Shown: positions 10,194 to 18,438 of the stretch, in pieces
Layout of the letters: the number at the start of each line of letters is the position of its first letter
Position numbering within the stretch: position 1 is the first letter of the stretch
NCBI GenBank assembly: GCA_029882355.1
Contig: JAOUKV010000007.1
Coordinates: 74,114 to 112,110, forward strand
Length of the DNA stretch: 37,997 nt
Source of the DNA: Gammaproteobacteria bacterium
GTDB taxonomy: Bacteria > Pseudomonadota > Gammaproteobacteria > SZUA-229
Reading direction: 5' to 3'
The notes under the pieces: generated by a model
Database searches by the model: none
The model's input: the letters and a program-made list of their open reading frames with translations, nothing else
What the model was told of the DNA's origin: nothing
Translations under genes and position numbers: made by a program

Positions 10194-10406
10194 CTACGGT
10201 ACTGCTGAATAACCGACATAAGGATATGATAGTAGTTCTTCACTTGAGCTTAACCAATTGGGATCAGTGCTTTGAAACTTAAGACCGTCTTTAATAATGC
10301 CGATAGACAATTCTTTAGATATGACGACATCATGCTCCAGCCGTTCACGTCCCCAAAGTTCAACTATGTCCCAGAATTTGTATGATTCTATATCCATATT
10401 TCTCAT
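10194..10406 (-). CDS. Small hypothetical protein, probably truncated by a repeat
   Basis: A 70-residue ORF whose composition looks like real soluble protein rather than a chance frame: residues include YKFWDIVELWGRERLEHDVV and PYVGYSAVP. I do not recognise the family. The reading frame ends exactly where the REP-like palindrome begins (TAG of TAGGATGCGG), so the natural protein was probably longer and lost its C-terminus when the repeat arrived. A second ATG at 10397 has GAG five bases upstream and may be the better start. It lies between the aroG-type gene and the DUF2235 gene on the same strand. Expression is uncertain. Confidence 0.42.
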   Translation of the reverse strand: MRNMDIESYKFWDIVELWGRERLEHDVVISKELSIGIIKDGLKFQSTDPNWLSSSEELLSYPYVGYSAVP

Positions 10407-10558
10407 ATTGCCCAGCGTTTGAATTAATGGGCGTGGCGTTTTTTACCGAGTGATCTTCCCCCGTAAAAACAGACAGAATCTTCACTGATGTTTCAGTTAG
10501 GAAAACACAGGATCCCGACTAAGAAGTATACCGGGATAACGAACAAGAGAAGAAAAAA
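10407..10558. other. Gene-poor stretch with a weak aroG terminator candidate
   Basis: No ORF is supported here. The inverted repeat ATCCCG (10512-10517) / CGGGAT (10532-10537) lies just past the DAHP synthase stop on minus and could end that transcript. Its stem is only six pairs with a 14-base loop and lacks a proper T-run. Confidence 0.25.
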
Positions 10559-11614
10559 CTAAGCCGAACGCCTGGCCTTCACCGCCGCCGCCAATTCCCT
10601 CAACAAAGTCTCCGTCGATTCCCATGAAATACAGGCATCGGTAACGCTCTGTCCATAGGTAAGTTCCTGTCCTTCAACTACATCCTGCCTGCCTTCTACC
10701 AGATGACTTTCGATCATCACGCCCATGATGCGTTTATCGCCTTTGCTGATCTGACCTGCGACATCACGACAAACATCGATCTGACGACGATAGTCTTTAT
10801 TGCTGTTGGCGTGCGAGCAATCCACCATCAAGGATGAACGTAAGTCACTTTTCTCTAATTGATCAGAGGCAGTTTGAATGCTTTTGCTATCGTAATTAGG
10901 CTGATTACCACCACGTAGGATGATGTGACAATCTTCATTACCGGTGGTGGAGAATATGGCGGAGTGGCCTTCTTTGGTCAACGACATAAACACGTGTGGA
11001 CGTGATGCGGCCTGAACGGCATCGATGGCAATTTTGAAGCCACCGTCGGTGCTGTTTTTGAAACCGATGGGGCAGGATAAACCGGAGGCCAGTTCACGAT
11101 GCCCCTGACTTTCGGTGGTGCGTGCACCCACTGCGCCCCAGCTAATTAGGTCGGCAATGTATTGCGGACTGATCAGGTCGAGAAATTCTGTGCCTGCGGG
11201 CACGCCTTGTTTGGCGAGGTCTAACAATAAACCACGAGCCAGACGCAGACCTTTGTTGATATAGAAGCTTTCATCCATGTCAGGGTCGTTGATCAAACCC
11301 TTCCAACCAACGGTAGTACGTGGTTTTTCGAAGTAAACACGCATGATGATGCAAAGATCATCAGATAGTTCTTCGATTAATGGTTTCAGGCGATTGGCGT
11401 ATTCACGTGCTGCATCGGGGTCGTGAATGGAGCAAGGGCCGACGATAACGACCAGACGATCATCCTCACCGTGCAGAATATTATGAATGGCTTCGCGATT
11501 TTTATAGACTGTTTCGGATGCCTGTTCATCTATCGGAAATTCTGCGTGCAGTTCAGCTGGTGGATGAACTTCGTGCAAGCCTGCTATACGGACATCGTCG
11601 GTTTTAAACTTCAT
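10559..11614 (-). CDS. aroG: 3-deoxy-7-phosphoheptulonate (DAHP) synthase, class I
   Basis: This enzyme condenses phosphoenolpyruvate and erythrose 4-phosphate to DAHP, the first step of the shikimate pathway. Its 351 residues match the length and line of the E. coli AroF/G/H enzymes: VVIVGPCSIHDP, MRVYFEKPRTTVGWKGL, GARTTESQGHRELASGLSCPIGFKN, CHIILRGG, VDCSHANS and GVMIESHLVEG. Among these are the metal-ligand Cys, His, Glu and Asp regions. Which aromatic amino acid inhibits it cannot be decided from sequence alone; the symbol is the nearest match. It stands alone, with a TATAAT (rc at 11652-11657) followed by a C-rich stretch just upstream. The HAD gene ends 55 bases upstream. Confidence 0.94.
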   Translation of the reverse strand: MKFKTDDVRIAGLHEVHPPAELHAEFPIDEQASETVYKNREAIHNILHGEDDRLVVIVGPCSIHDPDAAREYANRLKPLIEELSDDLCIIMRVYFEKPRTTVGWKGLINDPDMDESFYINKGLRLARGLLLDLAKQGVPAGTEFLDLISPQYIADLISWGAVGARTTESQGHRELASGLSCPIGFKNSTDGGFKIAIDAVQAASRPHVFMSLTKEGHSAIFSTTGNEDCHIILRGGNQPNYDSKSIQTASDQLEKSDLRSSLMVDCSHANSNKDYRRQIDVCRDVAGQISKGDKRIMGVMIESHLVEGRQDVVEGQELTYGQSVTDACISWESTETLLRELAAAVKARRSA

Positions 11615-11669
11615 TCTATTATCGTGTAGTTATCTAATTTTAAGGGGGGGGATTATATCGAATTCGGAG

Positions 11670-12377
11670 TCAATTGGCCTGCATTTCGCTCAGGATTTGT
11701 GGCAAAACCGCCAATGTTTCTATTTGCCAATCGGCCTGGTAGTCATTATGTGGCCACGGTTGCCCTGCTCGATTCAGCCAGATGCTGCGAATACCGGCAT
11801 CAAAAGCACCTTTAATATCACGCTGCGGATCATCACCAATGTGTATAACCTCGCTAGCACCCACTCCAGCTTTGTTCATCATGGTCTCAAAAAACAGGGG
11901 GTGCGGCTTCTGATGACCAACATCAGCCGCCGAAACTGAGAATTCGAACCAGTGTGAGACGCCCGTTTTTTCGATACTGGCATTGCCGTTGGTGAGTGCC
12001 GTCATCCGGTATTGCTGCTGTAATACATCCAATGCGGGGGCGACATCATCATACAGCGTGACTTGCTGGCGCGCCTGATAAAAGATACTGAAGGCTTCAC
12101 TCACCCAGTCTGATTCAATGTTCATCTCGGATGCCAGTGCTTTCAGTGACTCAATGCGCAATGCCGACATATCGTGTGCCAGATCCTGTCTTTGTTGCAG
12201 AAAATTTATTCGATGTGTGCGCAGAGATTCAATATCAAAATTCCGTGTAATTTCCGGCACCCGCCGTTGCATCCACTGGTACAGTTTGTGCTCGGCGGAC
12301 ATGATGGTGGGTTTACATGGCCACAGGGTATCATCGAGATCAAAGCTCAGTAGTTTTATTTTTTTTTGGTCAGTCAT
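11670..12377 (-). CDS. yigB: HAD-superfamily phosphatase, YigB-like
   Basis: A 235-residue cytosolic HAD subfamily IA hydrolase that probably dephosphorylates a small metabolite; E. coli YigB acts on FMN and related phosphates. Motif I is DLDDT (nucleophile Asp13, acid Asp15), motif II is LTNGNAS, the loop-4 Lys lies in GHQKPHPLFF, and motif III is HIGDDPQRDIKGA. A helical cap (about 30-100) sits between motifs I and II. It is 23 bases downstream of the SPOR gene on the same strand, suggesting one transcript. Substrate is inferred from similarity only, so the symbol is tentative. Confidence 0.82.
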   Translation of the reverse strand: MTDQKKIKLLSFDLDDTLWPCKPTIMSAEHKLYQWMQRRVPEITRNFDIESLRTHRINFLQQRQDLAHDMSALRIESLKALASEMNIESDWVSEAFSIFYQARQQVTLYDDVAPALDVLQQQYRMTALTNGNASIEKTGVSHWFEFSVSAADVGHQKPHPLFFETMMNKAGVGASEVIHIGDDPQRDIKGAFDAGIRSIWLNRAGQPWPHNDYQADWQIETLAVLPQILSEMQAN

Positions 12378-12400
12378 TGGCGCAGAAAATAGAAGGAAAT

Positions 12401-13165
12401 TTAAGGTTCGATACGAGCAACATAACCGGCACCAGAATAGTATTTTTCATAGCGACTCAAAGCCTGCTGGCCGCTGGAATAAGAACTGAAATATCCAAAC
12501 CTGACGTTGTAACGGGTTTCATCTTTCTTATTTTGGTACTCATCAAGATAAGCACTCAGTTCTAAATTCAGCAGCTCTGCTACTCTAGTCGAAGCATTTC
12601 CAAAATCACTATACATTCCGACCTGTATGGAATAACGCGCAGTTTCCTCGCTGGCATCGTCTACGATAGTTAGTTCTTCGGTGGCATGACCAGGCAATGA
12701 TTCTATTTCAGAGTCATTCATTGCCAGCTCACCGATCCTGGATACTGTCGTCAGTAGTTTTGTTTTACTCGTTTCAATGCTTGCTTGCGCATTAGTTTCT
12801 ACTACCGCTACTTCAAGTCCGGTATATGCATCTGGATTATTGGCCACACTTAACGTCTTGTCATCACCCTCGCCTACGCTATCGACATCAATACTGGCTC
12901 CAGGCTCATCGATTTCGGGGGGCTGTGCCTCAACCATCGCCAGAGCAGATATACCCGCATTTGGCAAAGCAATTTCCACTGGGTCAAGTTTAGCCATCCA
13001 TTTGTTATTAGATTTTTCAAAGCCCAGAATATAACCACCAAAAAAAGTTATAAAGGCAAACAGGCCAACACTCAGCCAGATCCATTTCAAATTTCGATGA
13101 TCCAGAAGAATAGGTGATTTATAATATCGACCTCGGGATCTATGACGAATGTGGGTATTACTCAT
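12401..13165 (-). CDS. SPOR-domain inner-membrane protein
   Basis: A 254-residue bitopic protein. A short basic cytoplasmic lead (RHRSRGRYYKS) precedes one membrane helix at about residues 29-48. An acidic, low-complexity periplasmic linker (about 60-175) is followed by a C-terminal SPOR domain (about 177-254: ARYSIQVGMYSDFGNA and RYNVRFGYFSSYSSGQQAL). SPOR domains bind glycan strands stripped of stem peptides and usually bring proteins to the division site. The layout is like DedD or FtsN, but the linker has no recognisable motif, so I assign no symbol. It is divergent from the glycosylase gene (37-base gap) and upstream of the HAD gene. Confidence 0.82.
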   Translation of the reverse strand: MSNTHIRHRSRGRYYKSPILLDHRNLKWIWLSVGLFAFITFFGGYILGFEKSNNKWMAKLDPVEIALPNAGISALAMVEAQPPEIDEPGASIDVDSVGEGDDKTLSVANNPDAYTGLEVAVVETNAQASIETSKTKLLTTVSRIGELAMNDSEIESLPGHATEELTIVDDASEETARYSIQVGMYSDFGNASTRVAELLNLELSAYLDEYQNKKDETRYNVRFGYFSSYSSGQQALSRYEKYYSGAGYVARIEP

Positions 13166-13202
13166 AAAATTTAGTGAACCTTATTAATCCAACAGGCGCT
13201 CA

Positions 13203-13820
13203 ATGAAAAAAAAAGTACAGGCAGCAACCCGGCATTTAAAACAAGTCGATGCCACGCTCAAAAAACTGATTGATAGACACGGCGCCTGCACCTTATTCGA
13301 TAATAATGGCTTACTGCATCGCTCAGATTTTCATGTGCTTATCTGGGCAATCATCAATCAACAACTCTCCGTAAAATCCGCAAGAGCGATTGAAAACAAG
13401 CTACTCTTCAAACTATCTACTGATAATTTCAATCAGAAGAGTATAGACGCTCTGTCTGATAATGAGCTGGCTGGCTGCGGACTTTCTAAACAAAAAATAC
13501 GGTATATACGAGCTTTATGCCAGGCTAGCCAGACACGCAGCATTCCACTGGAGCGCATGCATGAAATGGATAACAAGCAAGTCAGCGATAGCCTTATTCA
13601 ATTGCCCGGCATTGGCCCATGGACAGTTGATATGTTCTTGATGTTCTCGCTGGGCAGACTTGATGTATTACCACTCGGTGATCTCGCCTTAAGAAAATCT
13701 TTTTCTCAACATTACTCACTGCCTGAGAATCCCTCGACCGATGATTACTTAAGCATTGCCCGGTGCTGGCATCCTTATGAAAGCATTGCCAGCTGGTATT
13801 TATGGGCTGCTGTTGATTAG
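13203..13820 (+). CDS. DNA-3-methyladenine glycosylase II, AlkA-type (HhH-GPD)
   Basis: A 205-residue base-excision repair enzyme that removes alkylated purines. The HhH-GPD fold is complete: INQQLSVKSARAIENKL (residues 51-67), LSKQKIRYI (94-102), the helix-hairpin-helix LPGIGPWTV (134-142) and the catalytic Asp160 in LGDLALRKS. It lacks the N-terminal beta domain of the 282-residue E. coli AlkA, as is normal for the short AlkA/MAG group. No Ada domain or ada gene is adjacent, so adaptive-response control is not indicated. Its stop is only seven bases from the stop of the convergent inositol-monophosphatase-family gene, with no terminator between them. Confidence 0.9.
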   Translation: MKKKVQAATRHLKQVDATLKKLIDRHGACTLFDNNGLLHRSDFHVLIWAIINQQLSVKSARAIENKLLFKLSTDNFNQKSIDALSDNELAGCGLSKQKIRYIRALCQASQTRSIPLERMHEMDNKQVSDSLIQLPGIGPWTVDMFLMFSLGRLDVLPLGDLALRKSFSQHYSLPENPSTDDYLSIARCWHPYESIASWYLWAAVD

Positions 13821-13827
13821 TCTGCCT

Positions 13828-14637
13828 TTAGCAAACTGGCACACCGATCCACTTATACCAATCATCGAACAATGTGGTATCCAACGAAGCCAATACTGAA
13901 CGTGTTTCGAGCTTACCTCTAAAAACAGACTCACCATCCAGAGAAACAGAACGACCGCCAACTTCAGAAAAAATTAAATGTCCTGCTGCATAGTCCCAGA
14001 GTTTTTGTCCACCGTGCAAATAAATATCAAAACGCCCGGCAGCGGCCCAGCACCAGTCTATCGCCGAAGAACCTGAATTACGTTGTGAGCCATAGGGCTG
14101 TTCTTTAATTAAACGCATTATCAGCTCTTCGGGCAATCGTTTTAATTCAATTTCAGCAATAATGCGCTTTGCATGACGTGTACTTGTTACAACGTCTAAT
14201 TTTTTTTCATTGAGAAAAGCGCCTTCACCCTTGCACGCAGTAAACATTTCATCACGCGTTGGGTCGTAAATTAAACCCTGCACCGATTCCCCGTTGATAA
14301 TCAATGCAACCGAAACCGCAAACATGGGAATACCCGCCGCGTAGTTGTTGGTGCCATCAAGTGGATCAATACACCAGTAGGCCTGACCACTATCAATAAC
14401 TGCCTGCTGTTCTGCATCGGTCATTTCCTCACCGACGATCGCAATATTTGGCCAAACTTCAGTGAGCTCTGATTCCAGTCTTGCCTGCATCGCCAGATCA
14501 GCTTTGGTGATAACGCTATGATCTTCCTTATAGGTAAACTCGCGTTTACCAAAACCCGGCAGTAATTCTTCTATCGCGGCCCGCTTAACAATTCTCTGCA
14601 ACTGTTCTTGATCGTTTTTTGTGAAATCAAATGTCAT
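13828..14637 (-). CDS. Inositol monophosphatase family phosphatase
   Basis: A 269-residue lithium-sensitive-type sugar or nucleotide phosphatase. Metal-site motifs are in order: GEE (69-71), DPLDGTNNYAAG (Asp91 and Asp94) and LWDYAAG (Trp214, Asp215), with SSAIDWCWAAAGRFD before the last. The family includes SuhB, CysQ and histidinol-phosphatases; DPLDGTNNY, rather than the SuhB form DPLDGTTNF, leaves the substrate open. It follows the SDR gene by 26 bases on the same strand, so the two likely share a transcript. Family membership is certain, the exact reaction is not. Confidence 0.88.
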   Translation of the reverse strand: MTFDFTKNDQEQLQRIVKRAAIEELLPGFGKREFTYKEDHSVITKADLAMQARLESELTEVWPNIAIVGEEMTDAEQQAVIDSGQAYWCIDPLDGTNNYAAGIPMFAVSVALIINGESVQGLIYDPTRDEMFTACKGEGAFLNEKKLDVVTSTRHAKRIIAEIELKRLPEELIMRLIKEQPYGSQRNSGSSAIDWCWAAAGRFDIYLHGGQKLWDYAAGHLIFSEVGGRSVSLDGESVFRGKLETRSVLASLDTTLFDDWYKWIGVPVC

Positions 14638-14663
14638 GGTTTTCTCTTGTTTATTTGCCGCTA

Positions 14664-15365
14664 CTACCAGGCTATATCTGTGCCATCAATGTCGATAAAT
14701 CGACCGCTATCTTCAGCTTTCAAAGCTAACAATATTTCAAACATTCTGCTTACACTTTCTTTCGTGCTGATCTCTGCGTTGGGTCCACCCATGTCGGTTT
14801 TCACCCAGCCCGGATGCAAGACCACACATTTTATCGACTTATCCGCAAGGTCGATGGATAAGCTTTTTACTACCGCATTCAAAGCCGCTTTACTGGAACG
14901 ATAGATATAACTTCCGCCGGAGCTGTTGTCATCCATGCTGGCCATTTTACTACTTAAACAGGCGATAACTTTTGACTTTCCCATAGCCAGTTGTTCGACA
15001 AATAGTTCTGACATTTTCATCGGCGCTATACTGTTTATTTTGAAGCTTTCTACCCAGTCATAGGCATCGACCTGACCGAATCGATTTTTATCCGAACCAT
15101 AAACACCGGCATTGTTGATTAACATATCAATGGCTTCGTGACGTAGCTCGTAGGCTAGCGCCTGCAGCGTTGCCAGCTCTGACATATCGGCTAGATAAAC
15201 GCTCACCCGGCCGTTGGATAACTGTGCCATCGATAGTAATTTCTCCGCTTGCTGAGGATTACGACAGCAGGCCAGTACATCCCAGCCCTGATCCATACAA
15301 TAGCGTACCATTTCAAGACCAATGCCCCGACTGGCACCCGTTATCAATATTTTCATTATCATCAA
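14664..15365 (-). CDS. Short-chain dehydrogenase/reductase
   Basis: A 233-residue NAD(P)-dependent oxidoreductase with a classical SDR plan: the cofactor motif TGASRGIG (residues 9-16), NNAG (84-87), catalytic Ser139, and YxxxK with Tyr155 and Lys159, followed by LHPGWVKTDMGG. The short length and the C-terminal GRFIDIDGTDIAW are typical of the C-factor-like subgroup. Two in-frame ATGs lie close together (15365 and 15356); the second gives the tidier start MKILITG. The substrate is unknown. It is divergent from the epimerase-like gene at 15455 and leads the inositol-monophosphatase-family gene. Confidence 0.87.
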   Translation of the reverse strand: MMIMKILITGASRGIGLEMVRYCMDQGWDVLACCRNPQQAEKLLSMAQLSNGRVSVYLADMSELATLQALAYELRHEAIDMLINNAGVYGSDKNRFGQVDAYDWVESFKINSIAPMKMSELFVEQLAMGKSKVIACLSSKMASMDDNSSGGSYIYRSSKAALNAVVKSLSIDLADKSIKCVVLHPGWVKTDMGGPNAEISTKESVSRMFEILLALKAEDSGRFIDIDGTDIAW

Positions 15366-15454
15366 TACCTCTTTTTTTCACCTGAAACACAGATGACTTG
15401 TACCACTCAGGAAATTATGCAATATTAAGACAGCCGTCTAATTAGGGAGTCTAC

Positions 15455-16507
15455 ATGTCTCATTCTATCGTTGTCACCGGTGCTACCGGCTTCGTGGGCA
15501 GCCATGTCCTTGAAGAGCTCAATCGCATTGGTCACAAAGAGCTGCATATTATCGCAGCCTGTCGTGATCGTCGAAAGCTTATTCCGGAATTTAAGGGCGA
15601 AGTAAGAGAAGGTGATTTGCGCGACCCCGATTATATGGATCGAGTACTAACCGGCGCTGATATTGTTTGTCATTGTGCAGCCTGGACTTCGCTGTGGGGC
15701 AAGAAACGAGAATCGAAAGAACTCTATCTTGACCCTTCTATTACACTCATAGACAAGGCCATGGAATGGCGAGTTAAACGCTTTATCAATATCAGTACCA
15801 GCAGCGCTGCATCCCCGGGCCCATCTGATAACGCCTATGCGCCGGGTATCAACCGACGTTACTGGCCGCATTTGAATAATGTTATCGCCATCGAGAATTA
15901 TATGCAGGAAAATGCCCATCGAAATACGTCGATGGTGAATCTGCGCTTAGGACTGTTTGCTGGCAAGCGTTATTCATTAGGCGTACTTCCTATGTTGTTG
16001 CCCAGACTAAAAACTCATCTACTACCCTGGGTGGCCGCGGGTAAAACAGGATTACCCATTATTGATGGCCGTGATATTGGTCAGGCAGTAGTGCGTGCGG
16101 CAATAGCACCGCAACTTCTGCCGTACGCCGCTTTCAATATTGTGGGACCTGAGGTACCTAGAGTGCGAGAGGTCATCAACTATATTGCTGACAATTTTGA
16201 TTACCCAAAACCACATTTCAGCCTGCCATTTTTTGCCGCCTACCATTTTGCATGGCTGATGGAAAAGTTGGATGCGGTGTTCCCGTGGCAACCCCTAATC
16301 ACCCGTAGCATGGTTCATCTTCTGGAAGAAACCAACGCCAACAATGAACAGGCAAGACAATTACTGGGATATATTCCGGAAATTCACTGGAAGGAAGCGG
16401 TGCATCGACAAATCACCGAGATGCATAAAAATCAATTTAGCAGTATGAAAATGTTTAAACCGATAAAATCATTGTCGATTAGTGCCGAGCAAAATGACAC
16501 GGACTAA
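15455..16507 (+). CDS. Extended-SDR, NAD-dependent epimerase/dehydratase-like protein
   Basis: A 350-residue Rossmann-fold protein of the extended SDR group (3-beta-hydroxysteroid dehydrogenase/epimerase-like). The cofactor motif TGATGFVGSH is at residues 8-17, and GDLRDPD and VCHCAAWTSLW follow. After the INISTSSAA strand the usual catalytic YxxxK is not visible: the register fixed by Glu147 puts His139 and Val143 where Tyr and Lys would be. The C-terminal half (FNIVGPE, NYIADNF) is family-like. The start is supported by AGGGAG ahead of the ATG. It may bind NAD without normal oxidoreductase chemistry. The substrate is unknown. Confidence 0.8.
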   Translation: MSHSIVVTGATGFVGSHVLEELNRIGHKELHIIAACRDRRKLIPEFKGEVREGDLRDPDYMDRVLTGADIVCHCAAWTSLWGKKRESKELYLDPSITLIDKAMEWRVKRFINISTSSAASPGPSDNAYAPGINRRYWPHLNNVIAIENYMQENAHRNTSMVNLRLGLFAGKRYSLGVLPMLLPRLKTHLLPWVAAGKTGLPIIDGRDIGQAVVRAAIAPQLLPYAAFNIVGPEVPRVREVINYIADNFDYPKPHFSLPFFAAYHFAWLMEKLDAVFPWQPLITRSMVHLLEETNANNEQARQLLGYIPEIHWKEAVHRQITEMHKNQFSSMKMFKPIKSLSISAEQNDTD

Positions 16508-16531
16508 TCGACATAGAACAGTGGCTGACAA

Positions 16532-18265
16532 TTAGCCAAGGTTATAGATGCGGTTCAGATAGTATTGTTCGTACTGATCAGAGGGTAAGGCTTTGCTCCA
16601 GTAAAAACCTTGAGCAAACTGACATCCCAGTCCCTTCAGCATTTCAAGCTGACGTTCATTCTCGATGCCTTCAGCCAGTAATTTCATCTTAAGGCCGCGA
16701 GTTAAACCGGCTATGGCCGTAACTACAGCAACATCGTGCTCATTATCTGGAACACCAGCAATAAATGCATTATCAATTTTAACGACATCAATTGGCAGAT
16801 CTTTCAGATTGGTCAATGAGGCAAAACCAATACCAAAGTCATCAACACTAATAGTCATACCCATGTCATGTAGCTTATTCAAGACTGTCTCAATTTCACC
16901 TTCACTAGTAATCAGTGTTTTTTCAGTAACTTCGATAGTCAATTCAGAACCTTCAATCTGATGCTCGTCCATAGCCATCTTGAAGAGTGCGACCAGGTCC
17001 TGATCCTTGAATTGTTTTGCCATCAGGTTAATAGAGATATTCTGATTTTCCATACCCGCTTCTTTCCAGATGCGAAGTTGATGACAAATGGTCTTAATCA
17101 TCCATTCACCAATAGGTACTATCAGACCACTTTCTATAGCCACCTGAAGAAAATCTTCTGGGTTAATAATGCCTTTTTCAGGGTGCTGCCAACGCAATAG
17201 CGCTTCCACACCGGCAATTTCATTATTATGAATATCAATTGTTGGCTGGTAGTGAATCACCAGCTCATTATTTTCGATAGCATGACGAATACTGTTTTCC
17301 AGTTCCAGTCGCTCCATCGCATTGACGCTCATTTCTGTTTTATAAAACTGGAAACAACGACGACCCTGTTCTTTTGCACGGAACATGGCAGTATCGGCAT
17401 TTTTCAATAAGTTGCTGGCATCCGAAGCGTCGTCGGGGAACATGGCAATGCCAACACTAGCACTAGTAAATGTTTCCAGATCACCAAGACGTACTTTATG
17501 CTCAAGGATAGTCGTTAAGTTATCAGCTATAGAAATGGCATCATCTACACCATCAACATTCTCAATGATAATGGCAAATTCATCACCACCCAGACGAGCT
17601 ACCGTGTCTGCACGACGCATAGCTTTAGACAACAACTCGCCTACTGCTTTAATTAACTTATCACCGGCTTCATGACCAAATGAATCATTCACCAGTTTAA
17701 AATCATCGATATCAACCACCATCAAGGCGATTGATTCTCTATGGCGGTCGGCGCGCACAATCGCCTGCTCAAGACGATCGGTAAATAATAAACGGTTAGG
17801 TAGCTGAGTTAAGGTATCGCGATACTCTAAACGATGCACTTTGCGCTCAGCCATGACACTTTTCACTATTGAGCGTACACGGTGTTTTAGTACAGCCCAT
17901 TTAATGGGTTTGGTGATGTAATCAATGGCTCCCGCTTCATAGGCACGCTCTACCGAAGCATCATCATCAAGACCGGTCAGCATAATCACAGGCACATCAA
18001 CATGCCCTCTTTCTTTGAGTTGCTGACACGTTGAAAAGCCATCCAGTCCGGGCATTACTGCATCCAGTAAAACCAGCGCAGGATGTTCTTTTTCAACCGC
18101 TTTAATCGCATCCAGGCCATCTTCTGCTTCAACAATCTCATAATTCTCAGATTCAAGTACGTGACGAACCATCAATCGAATAGATGGATCATCATCGGCC
18201 AATACAACGACAGGGCGTTCTTCCACTTTTGGTTCATTTTCGAAGAGAGAAACTACATTGTTCAT
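16532..18265 (-). CDS. Response regulator with GGDEF and EAL domains
   Basis: A 577-residue cytosolic c-di-GMP regulator. The receiver domain (about 18-132) has phospho-acceptor Asp68 and TKP at 118-120. The GGDEF domain has an intact GGDEF (226-230) and an inhibitory-site RxxD (217-220). The EAL domain starts with HYQP and has EALLRW (354-359), NLMAKQF, DDFGIGFASL (475-484) and LLAEGIEN. Both catalytic signatures are present, so it could make and degrade c-di-GMP, with phosphorylation setting the balance. It is monocistronic, convergent with the epimerase-like gene, and preceded by a plausible sigma-70 promoter. No cognate kinase is adjacent; the hybrid kinase at 6240 is a candidate donor, by inference only. 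Confidence 0.94.
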   Translation of the reverse strand: MNNVVSLFENEPKVEERPVVVLADDDPSIRLMVRHVLESENYEIVEAEDGLDAIKAVEKEHPALVLLDAVMPGLDGFSTCQQLKERGHVDVPVIMLTGLDDDASVERAYEAGAIDYITKPIKWAVLKHRVRSIVKSVMAERKVHRLEYRDTLTQLPNRLLFTDRLEQAIVRADRHRESIALMVVDIDDFKLVNDSFGHEAGDKLIKAVGELLSKAMRRADTVARLGGDEFAIIIENVDGVDDAISIADNLTTILEHKVRLGDLETFTSASVGIAMFPDDASDASNLLKNADTAMFRAKEQGRRCFQFYKTEMSVNAMERLELENSIRHAIENNELVIHYQPTIDIHNNEIAGVEALLRWQHPEKGIINPEDFLQVAIESGLIVPIGEWMIKTICHQLRIWKEAGMENQNISINLMAKQFKDQDLVALFKMAMDEHQIEGSELTIEVTEKTLITSEGEIETVLNKLHDMGMTISVDDFGIGFASLTNLKDLPIDVVKIDNAFIAGVPDNEHDVAVVTAIAGLTRGLKMKLLAEGIENERQLEMLKGLGCQFAQGFYWSKALPSDQYEQYYLNRIYNLG

Positions 18266-18320
18266 TAACTACGACTCCAGTGATATGTGTAGTGATTTTG
18301 ACAATACACAGATTTAATCT

Positions 18321-18349
18321 TACATAGCTAATAATTGTAGCTGTTTCAA
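18321..18349 (-). promoter_or_regulatory. Candidate sigma-70 promoter for the GGDEF-EAL regulator
   Basis: On minus, TTGAAA (18344-18349) and TATGTA (18321-18326) are separated by 17 bases, about 56 bases upstream of the ATG at 18265. The remainder of the 173-base gap up to the pepN stop shows nothing else clear. Confidence 0.42.
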
Positions 18350-18438
18350 TTGATCTCTGCATAAAAACAGAGAGAAATACCTGCGCCACCCTACCGAATA
18401 AACCATAAAAGCTGTTATATCAAATACTTAATAACGCA

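Noticed and set aside
16523-16539. Terminator between epimerase-like gene and GGDEF-EAL gene
   Set aside because: The stem TGGCT/AGCCA is only five pairs, lacks a T-run and overlaps coding sequence.
16548-16560. Second copy of the GATGCGGTT repeat
   Set aside because: Only the left nine bases match, inside the GGDEF-EAL coding region, with no inverted partner.
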